Shown here: in pieces, positions 1-5,178 of the stretch
How positions within the stretch are numbered: the first letter of the stretch is position 1
Layout of the letters: each line of letters begins with the position of its first letter
Assembly: GCA_003533975.1 (NCBI GenBank)
Contig: DQCL01000227.1
Location: forward strand, 14,486-19,663
Length of the DNA stretch: 5,178 nucleotides
Source: Octadecabacter sp.
GTDB taxonomy: Bacteria; Pseudomonadota; Alphaproteobacteria; Rhodobacterales; Rhodobacteraceae
Direction of reading: 5' to 3'
Translations under genes and position numbers: made by a program
Notes under the pieces: generated by a model
Told to the model about the DNA's origin: nothing
Seen by the model: the letters and a program-made list of their open reading frames with translations, nothing else
Databases searched by the model: none

Positions 1-636
1 AGCCGCGAAGTTGATGTTCCTGCTGATCTGGAACAGTTGACGGACGTTATTGTACGCCAAACCAACGACTTGCGCCGCATTGTTGATGAGTTTTCAAAGT
101 TTGCACGGATGCCGGAACCAGACAGGCGCACATATGACCTCGCAGCGATCCTTCGGGATGCTGTAACCCTTCAGGAATCTGGCCAACCCGACGTGACATT
201 TGATGTGACAATACCGGCGGGCGAAGTTCTGTCCGATTTGGACAGCACGATGATGTCACAGGCGCTAACGAACTTGATTAAGAACGCCGGAGAAGCCATT
301 GAAAGCTTGCAGGAAAGTTCCCCTGGCTTTGACGTAGCACCACAAATTCATATCCGTCTTTCTACGGATGGCGACATGGCAAAACTGACCATTGCGGACA
401 ATGGCATCGGCTTGCCCGAAGACCGCGCTAAGTTGTTTGAACCATACGTAACCACCCGCGAAAAGGGCACCGGCCTTGGCCTGCCAATCGTGAAGAAAAT
501 TATCGATGAGCACGGCGGCACGCTAACCCTAACGGACGCGCCCGCCTTTGATGAAACAGGGCGTTTTGGCGCGATGGCTGTCATTACACTTCCAATTCAA
601 GCAGCCGCTGCGCTGCCCCAAATAGAAACTGCATGA
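1..636 (+). CDS. ntrY: NtrY sensor histidine kinase, C-terminal part (5' end outside window)
   Basis: Membrane-bound histidine kinase of the NtrY/NtrX two-component system; it autophosphorylates with ATP and passes the phosphate to NtrX. The frame is open from base 1, so the gene enters from the left; the TTG at 37 is only an internal codon. The visible 211 residues begin in the second helix of the dimerisation domain (fragment residues ~13-40, ending FARMPEP, typical of NtrY). The full HATPase_c domain follows: N-box NLIKNAGEAI with Asn91 and Asn95, G1 box DNGIGLP at ~133-139, and F/G2 boxes from LFEPYVTT to GTGLGLP at ~145-162. The phospho-accepting His, HAMP domain and membrane segments must lie upstream. 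NtrY proteins are usually about 700-770 residues, so under a third is seen. The catalytic domain looks intact. The assignment to NtrY rather than NtrB rests on the ntrX partner directly downstream and the missing transmembrane half cannot be checked. Confidence 0.93.
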   Translation, partial: SREVDVPADLEQLTDVIVRQTNDLRRIVDEFSKFARMPEPDRRTYDLAAILRDAVTLQESGQPDVTFDVTIPAGEVLSDLDSTMMSQALTNLIKNAGEAIESLQESSPGFDVAPQIHIRLSTDGDMAKLTIADNGIGLPEDRAKLFEPYVTTREKGTGLGLPIVKKIIDEHGGTLTLTDAPAFDETGRFGAMAVITLPIQAAAALPQIETA

Positions 637-639
637 GGT
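635..639 (+). promoter_or_regulatory. ntrX ribosome binding site overlapping the ntrY stop codon
   Basis: GAGGT lies six bases before the ATG at 646 and shares its first two bases with the ntrY TGA stop (634-636). A ribosome terminating on ntrY therefore sits on the ntrX initiation site, which suggests translational coupling of kinase and regulator. It also fixes the ntrX start. The gap between the two genes is only nine bases. Confidence 0.75.
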
Positions 640-645
640 AACCCA

Positions 646-2052
646 ATGGGCGATATTCTGATCACCGACGACGAACGCGATATCCGCGAATTGATCTCCG
701 ATATCCTCAAGGATGAGGGGTTTTCGACACGACTGGCTGGCACGTCTGATGAGTGCATGGCCCAGATCGAGAAAGAAACGCCCTCACTGATGATCCTAGA
801 TATCTGGCTGAAAGACAGCCGAATGGACGGGATCGACATTCTTAAGCAGGTGAAGCGTGACCATCCCGAAGTGCCTGTCGTCATTATTTCCGGCCACGGG
901 AACATCGAAATCGCTGTCGCCGCGATCAAACAGGGCGCGTATGACTTCATTGAGAAACCATTTAATATTGACCAGTTGATGGTCGTCATTCGCCGCGCGA
1001 TGGAAACCAGCCGCTTGCGGCGCGAGAATATCGAACTCAAACGCACAGATACGGGCCCAACGGAAATGCTTGGCGAAAGCGCTGCGTTCCGCACGTTGGT
1101 TTCCCAGCTCGACAAAGTCACCAAATCCAATGGCCGCGTGATGCTGACGGGCGAGGGTGGCTCCGGCAAAGAAACCGCAGCGCGCTACATTCATGTAAAT
1201 TCTGACCGCATAGATATGCCGTTTGTTTCCGTCAACTGTGCATCCATTGAGCCAGACCGCATGGAAGAGGTGCTTTTCGGGCGTGAAACCGAAGGGCGCG
1301 GGGTTGAGCGTGGTTTACTTGAAGAAGCAGACGGCGGTGTCATCTACTTTGACGGCGTCGCGGACATGCCTCTTGGGACGCAATCAAAACTGCTTCGTGT
1401 GCTCGTGGATCAAAAATTCCAGCGCGTCGGCGGCGTGGATAAAGTACAAGTGGATGTGCGGGTTATTTCTAGCACAAACAGAGACTTGGTCACTGCAATT
1501 GAAGCGGAGACATTCCGCCAAGAACTGTATCACCGCCTTAACGTCGTGCCGATCCATGTTCCAAGCCTTGAAGAGCGGCGTGAAGATATTCCGCTTATGG
1601 CCGCCTATTTCATCGAAGAACTTAATACGTCCCAAGGGCTTACCACGCGTGCGTTGAGCGATGAAGCCGGCGCGTTGCTGCAAACGATGCAATGGCCGGG
1701 CAATGCACGTCAGTTGAAGAACGTGATGGAGCGCGTGCTGATTTTGGGCGATACGACTGGCCCGATTGAGGCCAAAGAGCTTCCAAACCAGTCCGAAGAC
1801 TCCGCCGACGAAGGGCGTGTGCTTTTGTCTGGTAGCCTTGCGACCTTGCCGCTACGTGAAGCACGTGAGTTGTTTGAGCGCGAGTATCTTCTGACGCAAA
1901 TCAACCGTTTTGGTGGCAATATCAGCCGCACCGCAAGTTTTGTTGGCATGGAACGGTCCGCGCTCCATCGTAAGCTCAAGACACTTGGTGTGGTGACGTC
2001 CAATAAGGCGGGTGCACGGGTTGCCCATGTTGAAGAAGACGCGGAAGAGTGA
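646..2052 (+). CDS. ntrX: NtrX-type response regulator (receiver - AAA+ - Fis HTH), with degenerate ATPase motifs
   Basis: DNA-binding response regulator, cytoplasmic partner of NtrY; 468 residues, close to the usual NtrX length. The receiver domain (~1-120) has acidic residues Asp8/Asp9, phospho-acceptor Asp52 in LDIWL, Ser82 in ISGHG and Lys104 in IEKPF, so phosphorylation should work. The AAA+ domain (~140-370) has Walker A GEGGSGKE (169-176), sensor I SSTNRD (275-280), arginine-finger segment FRQELYHRLN (290-299) and sensor II WPGNARQLKN (350-359). Two parts are unusual. The sigma54-contacting GAFTGA loop expected after LFG (210-212) is absent, replaced by a shorter stretch rich in Gly, Glu and Arg. 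The Walker B segment reads YFDGVADMP (234-242), with Gly237 where enhancer-binding proteins have Glu. A Fis-type helix-turn-helix lies at ~403-448, followed by an acidic tail. Missing GAFTGA implies that it does not act as a standard sigma54 activator; it may act with sigma70 or as a repressor (inference). The start is fixed by the GAGGT site. Confidence 0.95.
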   Translation: MGDILITDDERDIRELISDILKDEGFSTRLAGTSDECMAQIEKETPSLMILDIWLKDSRMDGIDILKQVKRDHPEVPVVIISGHGNIEIAVAAIKQGAYDFIEKPFNIDQLMVVIRRAMETSRLRRENIELKRTDTGPTEMLGESAAFRTLVSQLDKVTKSNGRVMLTGEGGSGKETAARYIHVNSDRIDMPFVSVNCASIEPDRMEEVLFGRETEGRGVERGLLEEADGGVIYFDGVADMPLGTQSKLLRVLVDQKFQRVGGVDKVQVDVRVISSTNRDLVTAIEAETFRQELYHRLNVVPIHVPSLEERREDIPLMAAYFIEELNTSQGLTTRALSDEAGALLQTMQWPGNARQLKNVMERVLILGDTTGPIEAKELPNQSEDSADEGRVLLSGSLATLPLREARELFEREYLLTQINRFGGNISRTASFVGMERSALHRKLKTLGVVTSNKAGARVAHVEEDAEE

Positions 2053-2059
2053 GCCTCGC

Positions 2060-2125
2060 ATGTTGACCGGACTGCACCCATCTGTCACCACATTTGAACT
2101 CAAACCACTCAAGGTGCGTGCATGA
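2060..2125 (+). other. Possible 21-codon leader ORF overlapping the trkA start (ATGA)
   Basis: The 69-base gap between ntrX and trkA contains an ATG at 2060 followed by 21 sense codons (beginning MLTGLHPSV, ending KPLKVRA). Its TGA at 2123-2125 overlaps the trkA ATG as ATGA. This is the arrangement seen for translationally coupled genes. Upstream there is only a GGAAG-like site at about 2043-2047, roughly 12 bases away, which is long spacing for a ribosome binding site. The peptide resembles nothing I know, and trkA has its own AAGGT site, so a chance open frame of this length is quite possible. I see no terminator hairpin and no paired promoter elements in the gap, so trkA is probably read through from ntrX. 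Confidence 0.2.
2111..2115 (+). promoter_or_regulatory. trkA ribosome binding site
   Basis: AAGGT with a six-base spacer to the ATG at 2122. It supports that start, which also places the nucleotide-binding Rossmann strand (KVIICGAGQVG) at the very N-terminus, as in other TrkA proteins. Confidence 0.6.
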
Positions 2126-3498
2126 AGGTCATTATTTGCGGGGCAGGTCAGGTCGGGTGGCAGATTGCGCGCCATCTCGCGTCCGAGCGCAACGATGTAA
2201 CGGTTGTAGATAAGAACCCGGAACTCGTGCGGCGTGCGACGGATACTTTGGATGTGCAGGGTATTGTTGGCTTTGCAAGCTATCCTGACATTCTAGAACG
2301 CGCAGGTGCAGCGGACGCGGATATGATCATTGCCGCGACCCATTCGGACGAAGTGAACATGGTGACCTGTCAGGTCGCCCATTCCGTGTTTTCCGTTCAG
2401 CGCAAGATTGCCCGCCTACGTGGGCAAAGTTACCTGAACGCGATTTACTCCGACCTATATCGTCGCGACCATCTGCCGATTGATGTTGTGATCTCGCCGG
2501 AAATGGAAGTGGCCGAAGCCGCCTTACAGCGTTTAGCAGCACCCGCTGCATTCGACACTGAAAGCTTCCTTGAAGGCCATGCCCAGCTTTTGGGTATTCA
2601 GATCGACGAAGATTGTCCCGTTATCAATACGCCATTGCGCCAGCTGAGCGACTTGTTTTCGACCTTGAAGGCAGTTGTGATGGGTATTCGGCGCAAAGGT
2701 GTTTTGTTTGCCCCAAGTGCTGGAGATCAGATTTTTCCGGGCGACGAGTGCTACGTCATGACCGAAAATATCGACGTGACACGCACGTTGGAGATTTTCG
2801 GCAAAACCCAAGGCAAACTTGGGCGCGTCGTCGTGATCGGAGGCGGCAACGTTGGACTTGCAGTAGCGCGTGCGCTTGAAACCAGAACTGAACGTGTGCG
2901 CGTGCGCGTCGTCGAACGTAACCGTGAAATCGCAGAGACCGCCGCTGACCAGTTAGAACGCACGATTGTTTTGAATGGTGATGGCCTTGATGCTGCGCTG
3001 TTGGAAGAGGCAAATATTTCCAACGCCGATGCGGTGTTGGCCGTGACCGATGATGACAAGACCAACCTTCTTGCGGCGGTGCGTGCGAAAGGGATGGGGT
3101 GTCCGATGACGATTTGTCTGACCAATGACCCGACTTTGATACCTTTGATGGGCCCGCTTGAGATCGATGCCTACATCAACCCGCGTGCAACAACTGTGAG
3201 CTCGATTTTGCGCCACATTCGCCACGGTCGCGTACGGGCGGTGTATTCAATCGGTGATGCCGAAGCGGAAGTGATCGAAGCCCAAGTGCTGACAACAAGC
3301 CCGATGGCAGGCAAGTTGGTGCGCGATGTCAACTTCCCCGAAGGGGTGCTTATCGGCGGTGTCTTGAAGGCTGGAAAAATGCACAAACCCCACGGCAACA
3401 TGCGCATTGAAGACGGCGATGTTGTCGCCATTTTTGCTATGGCAAGTCAGGTCGCTGAAGTTGAGGCCCTGCTTCAAGTCTCCATCGACTTTTTCTGA
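2122..3498 (+). CDS. trkA: TrkA, NAD-binding regulatory subunit of the Trk potassium uptake system
   Basis: Peripheral cytoplasmic protein that assembles as a ring under the TrkH membrane dimer and gates potassium uptake in response to bound nucleotides (known for the family: ATP/ADP and NAD(H)). The 458-residue length matches E. coli TrkA. It is an internal duplication of two RCK units. The first RCK_N domain (~1-125) has the dinucleotide motif GAGQVG at 7-12 and acidic Asp30 at the end of the second strand. The first RCK_C domain lies at about 145-226. The second RCK_N (~234-352) has GGGNVG at 240-245 and acidic Glu265 in VVERN, and the second RCK_C spans about 375-458. Both nucleotide sites look intact. 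The stop overlaps the trkH start by one base (TGATG), so the two subunits are almost certainly made from one message. An isolated TrkA-N protein of another transporter is unlikely given trkH next door. Confidence 0.96.
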   Translation: MKVIICGAGQVGWQIARHLASERNDVTVVDKNPELVRRATDTLDVQGIVGFASYPDILERAGAADADMIIAATHSDEVNMVTCQVAHSVFSVQRKIARLRGQSYLNAIYSDLYRRDHLPIDVVISPEMEVAEAALQRLAAPAAFDTESFLEGHAQLLGIQIDEDCPVINTPLRQLSDLFSTLKAVVMGIRRKGVLFAPSAGDQIFPGDECYVMTENIDVTRTLEIFGKTQGKLGRVVVIGGGNVGLAVARALETRTERVRVRVVERNREIAETAADQLERTIVLNGDGLDAALLEEANISNADAVLAVTDDDKTNLLAAVRAKGMGCPMTICLTNDPTLIPLMGPLEIDAYINPRATTVSSILRHIRHGRVRAVYSIGDAEAEVIEAQVLTTSPMAGKLVRDVNFPEGVLIGGVLKAGKMHKPHGNMRIEDGDVVAIFAMASQVAEVEALLQVSIDFF

Positions 3499-5012
3499 TG
3501 CACAGGCTGTCGCAACGCCCGTTTTTTGTCCTACTTATGGGGCTCGGCGCGTTTGCGATGGTATTTCCTGCTGTTCACGCGCTTGCTCTGGATAATCATG
3601 CGGTTGCACGGGCTTTTTTCTATTCGGCGCTACTGTTTTTTGTTCTGACACTGTTCATTGGCTTGGCAACTGCGAGCTACAAAATCGCCTTGTCGCGCGG
3701 CTACCTCGTCTCGTTGCTGGCCGCGTTCTTGGTCCTTCCTGTCATGCTCGCGGTGCCAATGTACGAAGCTGTGCCCCAGATGACCTTTCTTGAGGCGTGG
3801 TTCGAAAGTGTCTCATCTTTCACCACGACAGGCGCGACCCTTTTTGACAACACAGGTGATTTGCCACGCTCCGTTCACTTATGGCGTGCATTGATGGGCT
3901 GGTTGGGCGGCTTGCTGATCTGGGTTGCGGCCATTGCGATCCTTGCCCCTCTAAATATCGGTGGATTTGAGGTCCGCGCCACACACGGCGGCAGCGCAAG
4001 CGAGAAAACCTTCGCGCAAGTGGGCCGCGTTTCGGACCCGTCAGAACGTCTGTTTCGATTTGGTGCGAAATTGGTGCCACTGTATTTCGCGCTTACGGCG
4101 CTGCTGTGGTTGGGGCTGGCTGCTGCGGGTGAAACCCCGTTCGTGGCGATGTGCCATGCGATGTCGGTCATGGCGACGTCAGGTATTTCGCCGGTCAACG
4201 GGATTGTTCAATCCCCCGCAGGCTTTGCAGGAGAGTTTATCATAATGATTTTCTTTGCCTTTGCGCTATCGCGCGTCACGTTTTCGCGCGGGGTCTCGGG
4301 CCAAGAAACCAACCCGTTGCGCAAGGACAGCGAATTCCGGCTTGCACTGATGTTGATTGGAACACTGGTCGCCGTTTTGTTCTTACGTCATGGGATCGTT
4401 GCATTTGAAGAGTCAGCCCAAAACGATGTCGCATCTGCAGTTGCGGCGTTTTGGGGCGCGTTGTTTACGATCACAAGCTTCTTGACCACGACTGGGTTTG
4501 AGTCTGCAGAATGGTCGTCCGTGCGTGAATGGTCCGGACTTGGCACACCAGGGCTGATGCTGGTTGGTATTTCGCTAATTGGCGGCGGTGTCGCAACGAC
4601 CGCTGGCGGGATTAAGCTAATACGGGTCTACGCACTGTGGAAACACGGACAACGCGAGATAGAACGCCTAATTCATCCGTCTTCTGTCGGTGGAGCAGGG
4701 GCCGAGGCCCGCCAGATCAGACGCCAAGGCGCACAGATTGCGTGGATCTTCTTCATGTTGTTCACGATCTCAATCGCTGCAGTCATGGTTCTAATGGCTT
4801 TCACGGGCGTTCAGTTTGAAACCTCCATGGTGCTGGCGGTGTCGGCGCTGTCGACAACCGGTCCGCTGGCGTCGATTGCAGCCGAGGCGCCGATTTCCTA
4901 TGCGGGCATCCCAGATTTCGGCAAGGTCGTTCTAGCACTGGCGATGGTTGTTGGCCGTCTCGAGGCCCTCGCGATCATCGCACTGCTCAATCCTGAGTTC
5001 TGGCGCCAATAA
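3498..5012 (+). CDS. trkH: TrkH, potassium-translocating membrane subunit
   Basis: Inner-membrane potassium uptake subunit of the TrkH/KtrB/HKT superfamily; 504 residues, slightly longer than E. coli TrkH (483). Two N-terminal hydrophobic segments (~8-30 and ~38-58) match the extra D0 helices of TrkH that KtrB lacks. Four M1-P-M2 repeats follow, each with its selectivity-filter glycine: SFTTTGATL (Gly112), MATSGIS (Gly229), FLTTTGFES (Gly333) and LSTTGPLAS (Gly455). A glycine-rich stretch IGGGVATTAGGIKL (361-374) in the third repeat corresponds to the intramembrane gating loop of the family. The pore therefore appears functional. A hydrophilic cytoplasmic segment (~382-412) precedes the fourth repeat and could contact TrkA. 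The start ATG overlaps the trkA stop (TGATG), and I see no good ribosome binding site in the T-rich end of trkA, so initiation probably depends on re-initiation after trkA. TrkG or a sodium-coupled KtrB are the alternatives; the N-terminal helices and adjacent trkA favour TrkH. Confidence 0.95.
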   Translation: MHRLSQRPFFVLLMGLGAFAMVFPAVHALALDNHAVARAFFYSALLFFVLTLFIGLATASYKIALSRGYLVSLLAAFLVLPVMLAVPMYEAVPQMTFLEAWFESVSSFTTTGATLFDNTGDLPRSVHLWRALMGWLGGLLIWVAAIAILAPLNIGGFEVRATHGGSASEKTFAQVGRVSDPSERLFRFGAKLVPLYFALTALLWLGLAAAGETPFVAMCHAMSVMATSGISPVNGIVQSPAGFAGEFIIMIFFAFALSRVTFSRGVSGQETNPLRKDSEFRLALMLIGTLVAVLFLRHGIVAFEESAQNDVASAVAAFWGALFTITSFLTTTGFESAEWSSVREWSGLGTPGLMLVGISLIGGGVATTAGGIKLIRVYALWKHGQREIERLIHPSSVGGAGAEARQIRRQGAQIAWIFFMLFTISIAAVMVLMAFTGVQFETSMVLAVSALSTTGPLASIAAEAPISYAGIPDFGKVVLALAMVVGRLEALAIIALLNPEFWRQ

Positions 5013-5018
5013 GTCACC

Positions 5019-5050
5019 CTATTGCATACATTTTGTGCGCTATAGTTTTT
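5019..5050 (+). terminator. Probable intrinsic terminator after trkH
   Basis: CTATTGCATAC (5019-5029) can pair with GTGCGCTATAG (5035-5045) across the five-base loop ATTTT. This gives an 11-position stem with eight Watson-Crick pairs, one G-T pair and two mismatches (T-T and A-C). It is followed directly by TTTTT (5046-5050), and the trkH stop lies seven bases upstream. Position and T-tract fit a rho-independent terminator, but the stem is imperfect and not GC-rich, so it may be leaky. CACCC (5015-5019) could also pair with GGGTG (5052-5056) as an alternative outer stem enclosing the T-tract. Confidence 0.5.
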
Positions 5051-5073
5051 GGGGTGGATATTGCAAACACGTC

Positions 5074-5103
5074 CAGACATAGTGTTCTTCTGTGAGATAT
5101 TAA
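5074..5103 (+). promoter_or_regulatory. Candidate sigma70-type promoter for hfq (weak)
   Basis: CAGACA (5074-5079) matches four of six -35 positions. It is followed after 18 bases by TATTAA (5098-5103), four of six -10 positions, or after 16 bases by GATATT (5096-5101). It lies beyond the probable trkH terminator and about 40 bases before the hfq start, where a promoter is expected. The matches are modest and this AT-rich gap would give some by chance; other placements are possible. Confidence 0.25.
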
Positions 5104-5123
5104 TTGGCCGCAACGTCGGTCAC

Positions 5124-5137
5124 AATAAAAATAAGGA
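5124..5137 (+). promoter_or_regulatory. hfq leader: ARN triplets overlapping the ribosome binding site
   Basis: AAGGA (5133-5137) is a good ribosome binding site eight bases before the hfq ATG at 5146. It is entered by four consecutive A-R-N triplets, AAT AAA AAT AAG (5124-5135). Repeats of this form are the known binding motif of the distal face of E. coli-type Hfq. Because the last triplet lies inside the ribosome binding site, Hfq bound here could block its own translation. Hfq autoregulation is known in E. coli and has been reported in rhizobia; its operation here is inferred. Confidence 0.45.
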
Positions 5138-5145
5138 CGGGGAAC

Positions 5146-5178
5146 ATGGCCTCAGACAAACAGAACCTTCAGGACGCA
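5146..5178 (+). CDS. hfq: Hfq RNA chaperone, first 11 codons (3' end outside window)
   Basis: Only the N-terminus MASDKQNLQDA is present; the frame is open to the last base. This matches the N-terminal tail and start of the alpha-helix of alphaproteobacterial Hfq, where conserved Gln and Asn/Leu residues lead into the Sm fold; the QNLQD segment includes the Gln that contributes to the proximal RNA-binding face in E. coli Hfq (Gln8). Hfq is a hexameric RNA chaperone of about 80 residues that helps small RNAs pair with messages. The position after trkH agrees with the ntrYX-trkAH-hfq order I recall from Rhodobacteraceae. The start is supported by AAGGA eight bases upstream. With 11 residues the identification depends on this motif and the gene order; the Sm domain is unseen. 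Confidence 0.85.
   Translation, partial: MASDKQNLQDA

Noticed and set aside
37..39. TTG at 37 as the start of a separate 199-residue kinase
   Set aside because: The frame is open back to base 1 and the upstream codons continue the dimerisation helix region, so this is an internal codon of a truncated ntrY.
597..1169. 190-codon minus-strand open frame opposite ntrX
   Set aside because: It is Ser/Arg/Ile-rich with no recognisable domain and lies entirely across the ntrY end and the ntrX receiver and ATPase coding region; it is an antisense shadow.
1223..1657. 144-codon plus-strand open frame inside ntrX
   Set aside because: It is out of frame with the conserved AAA+ domain, rich in Cys, Trp and Lys, and has no family resemblance; a shadow frame.
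2063..2091. TTGACC (2063-2068) as the -35 of an internal trkA promoter
   Set aside because: It matches five of six -35 positions, but the bases 16-19 downstream (around CACCAC) do not resemble a -10 element.
5022..5046. TTGCAT (5022-5027) and TATAGT (5041-5046) as an hfq promoter
   Set aside because: Each element looks good alone, but the spacing is only 13 bases, too short for sigma70, and both are better explained as parts of the terminator stem.
4898..5113. 71-codon minus-strand open frame spanning the trkH end and the hfq upstream region
   Set aside because: Most of it is antisense to the conserved last TrkH helix; the rest covers the terminator and promoter region. No domain or ribosome binding site supports it.
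1..5178. Mobile element, CRISPR, tRNA/rRNA or defence system
   Set aside because: Coding density is high with recognisable core genes on one strand; no direct repeat arrays, transposase, integrase or RNA gene signatures were seen.

Overview
This window is a compact, entirely plus-strand gene cluster from an alphaproteobacterium, most likely a marine Rhodobacteraceae (Roseobacter-group) member. Four things support this: the gene order ntrY - ntrX - trkA - trkH - hfq, the NtrX sequence type (receiver with a DIWL...DG phosphorylation segment, and an AAA+ domain without a GAFTGA loop), the Hfq N-terminus MASDKQNLQDA, and a moderate-to-high GC content with matching codon use in every gene. The assignment rests on recalled family sequences and gene order, not on a search.

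Layout. Bases 1-636 hold the 3' end of ntrY, a membrane sensor histidine kinase: the end of its dimerisation helix and the whole ATP-binding domain. Its stop codon lies inside the ribosome binding site of ntrX (646-2052), the partner response regulator. A 69-base gap follows. It holds a 21-codon open frame whose stop overlaps the trkA start in ATGA. trkA (2122-3498) encodes the two-lobed, nucleotide-binding regulatory subunit of the Trk potassium transporter. Its stop overlaps the start of trkH (3498-5012), the potassium-translocating membrane subunit, in TGATG. After trkH comes a 133-base intergenic region with a probable hairpin-plus-T-tract terminator, a weak candidate promoter, and an A-rich leader in front of hfq. 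hfq starts at 5146 and only its first 11 codons are in the window.

How the genes fit together. NtrY is expected to phosphorylate NtrX at Asp52. In alphaproteobacteria this pair is tied to nitrogen, redox and envelope responses. TrkA and TrkH together form a potassium uptake system. The tight spacing suggests that ntrYX and trkAH share a transcript, while hfq probably has its own promoter downstream of the terminator.

This is mainly conserved core-genome sequence. I see no mobile element, CRISPR array, RNA gene or defence system, and no convincing new biological system. The points most worth a second look are the degenerate ATPase machinery of NtrX (no GAFTGA loop, and Gly in place of the Walker B Glu), four ARN triplets running into the hfq ribosome binding site, and the small open frame in front of trkA.
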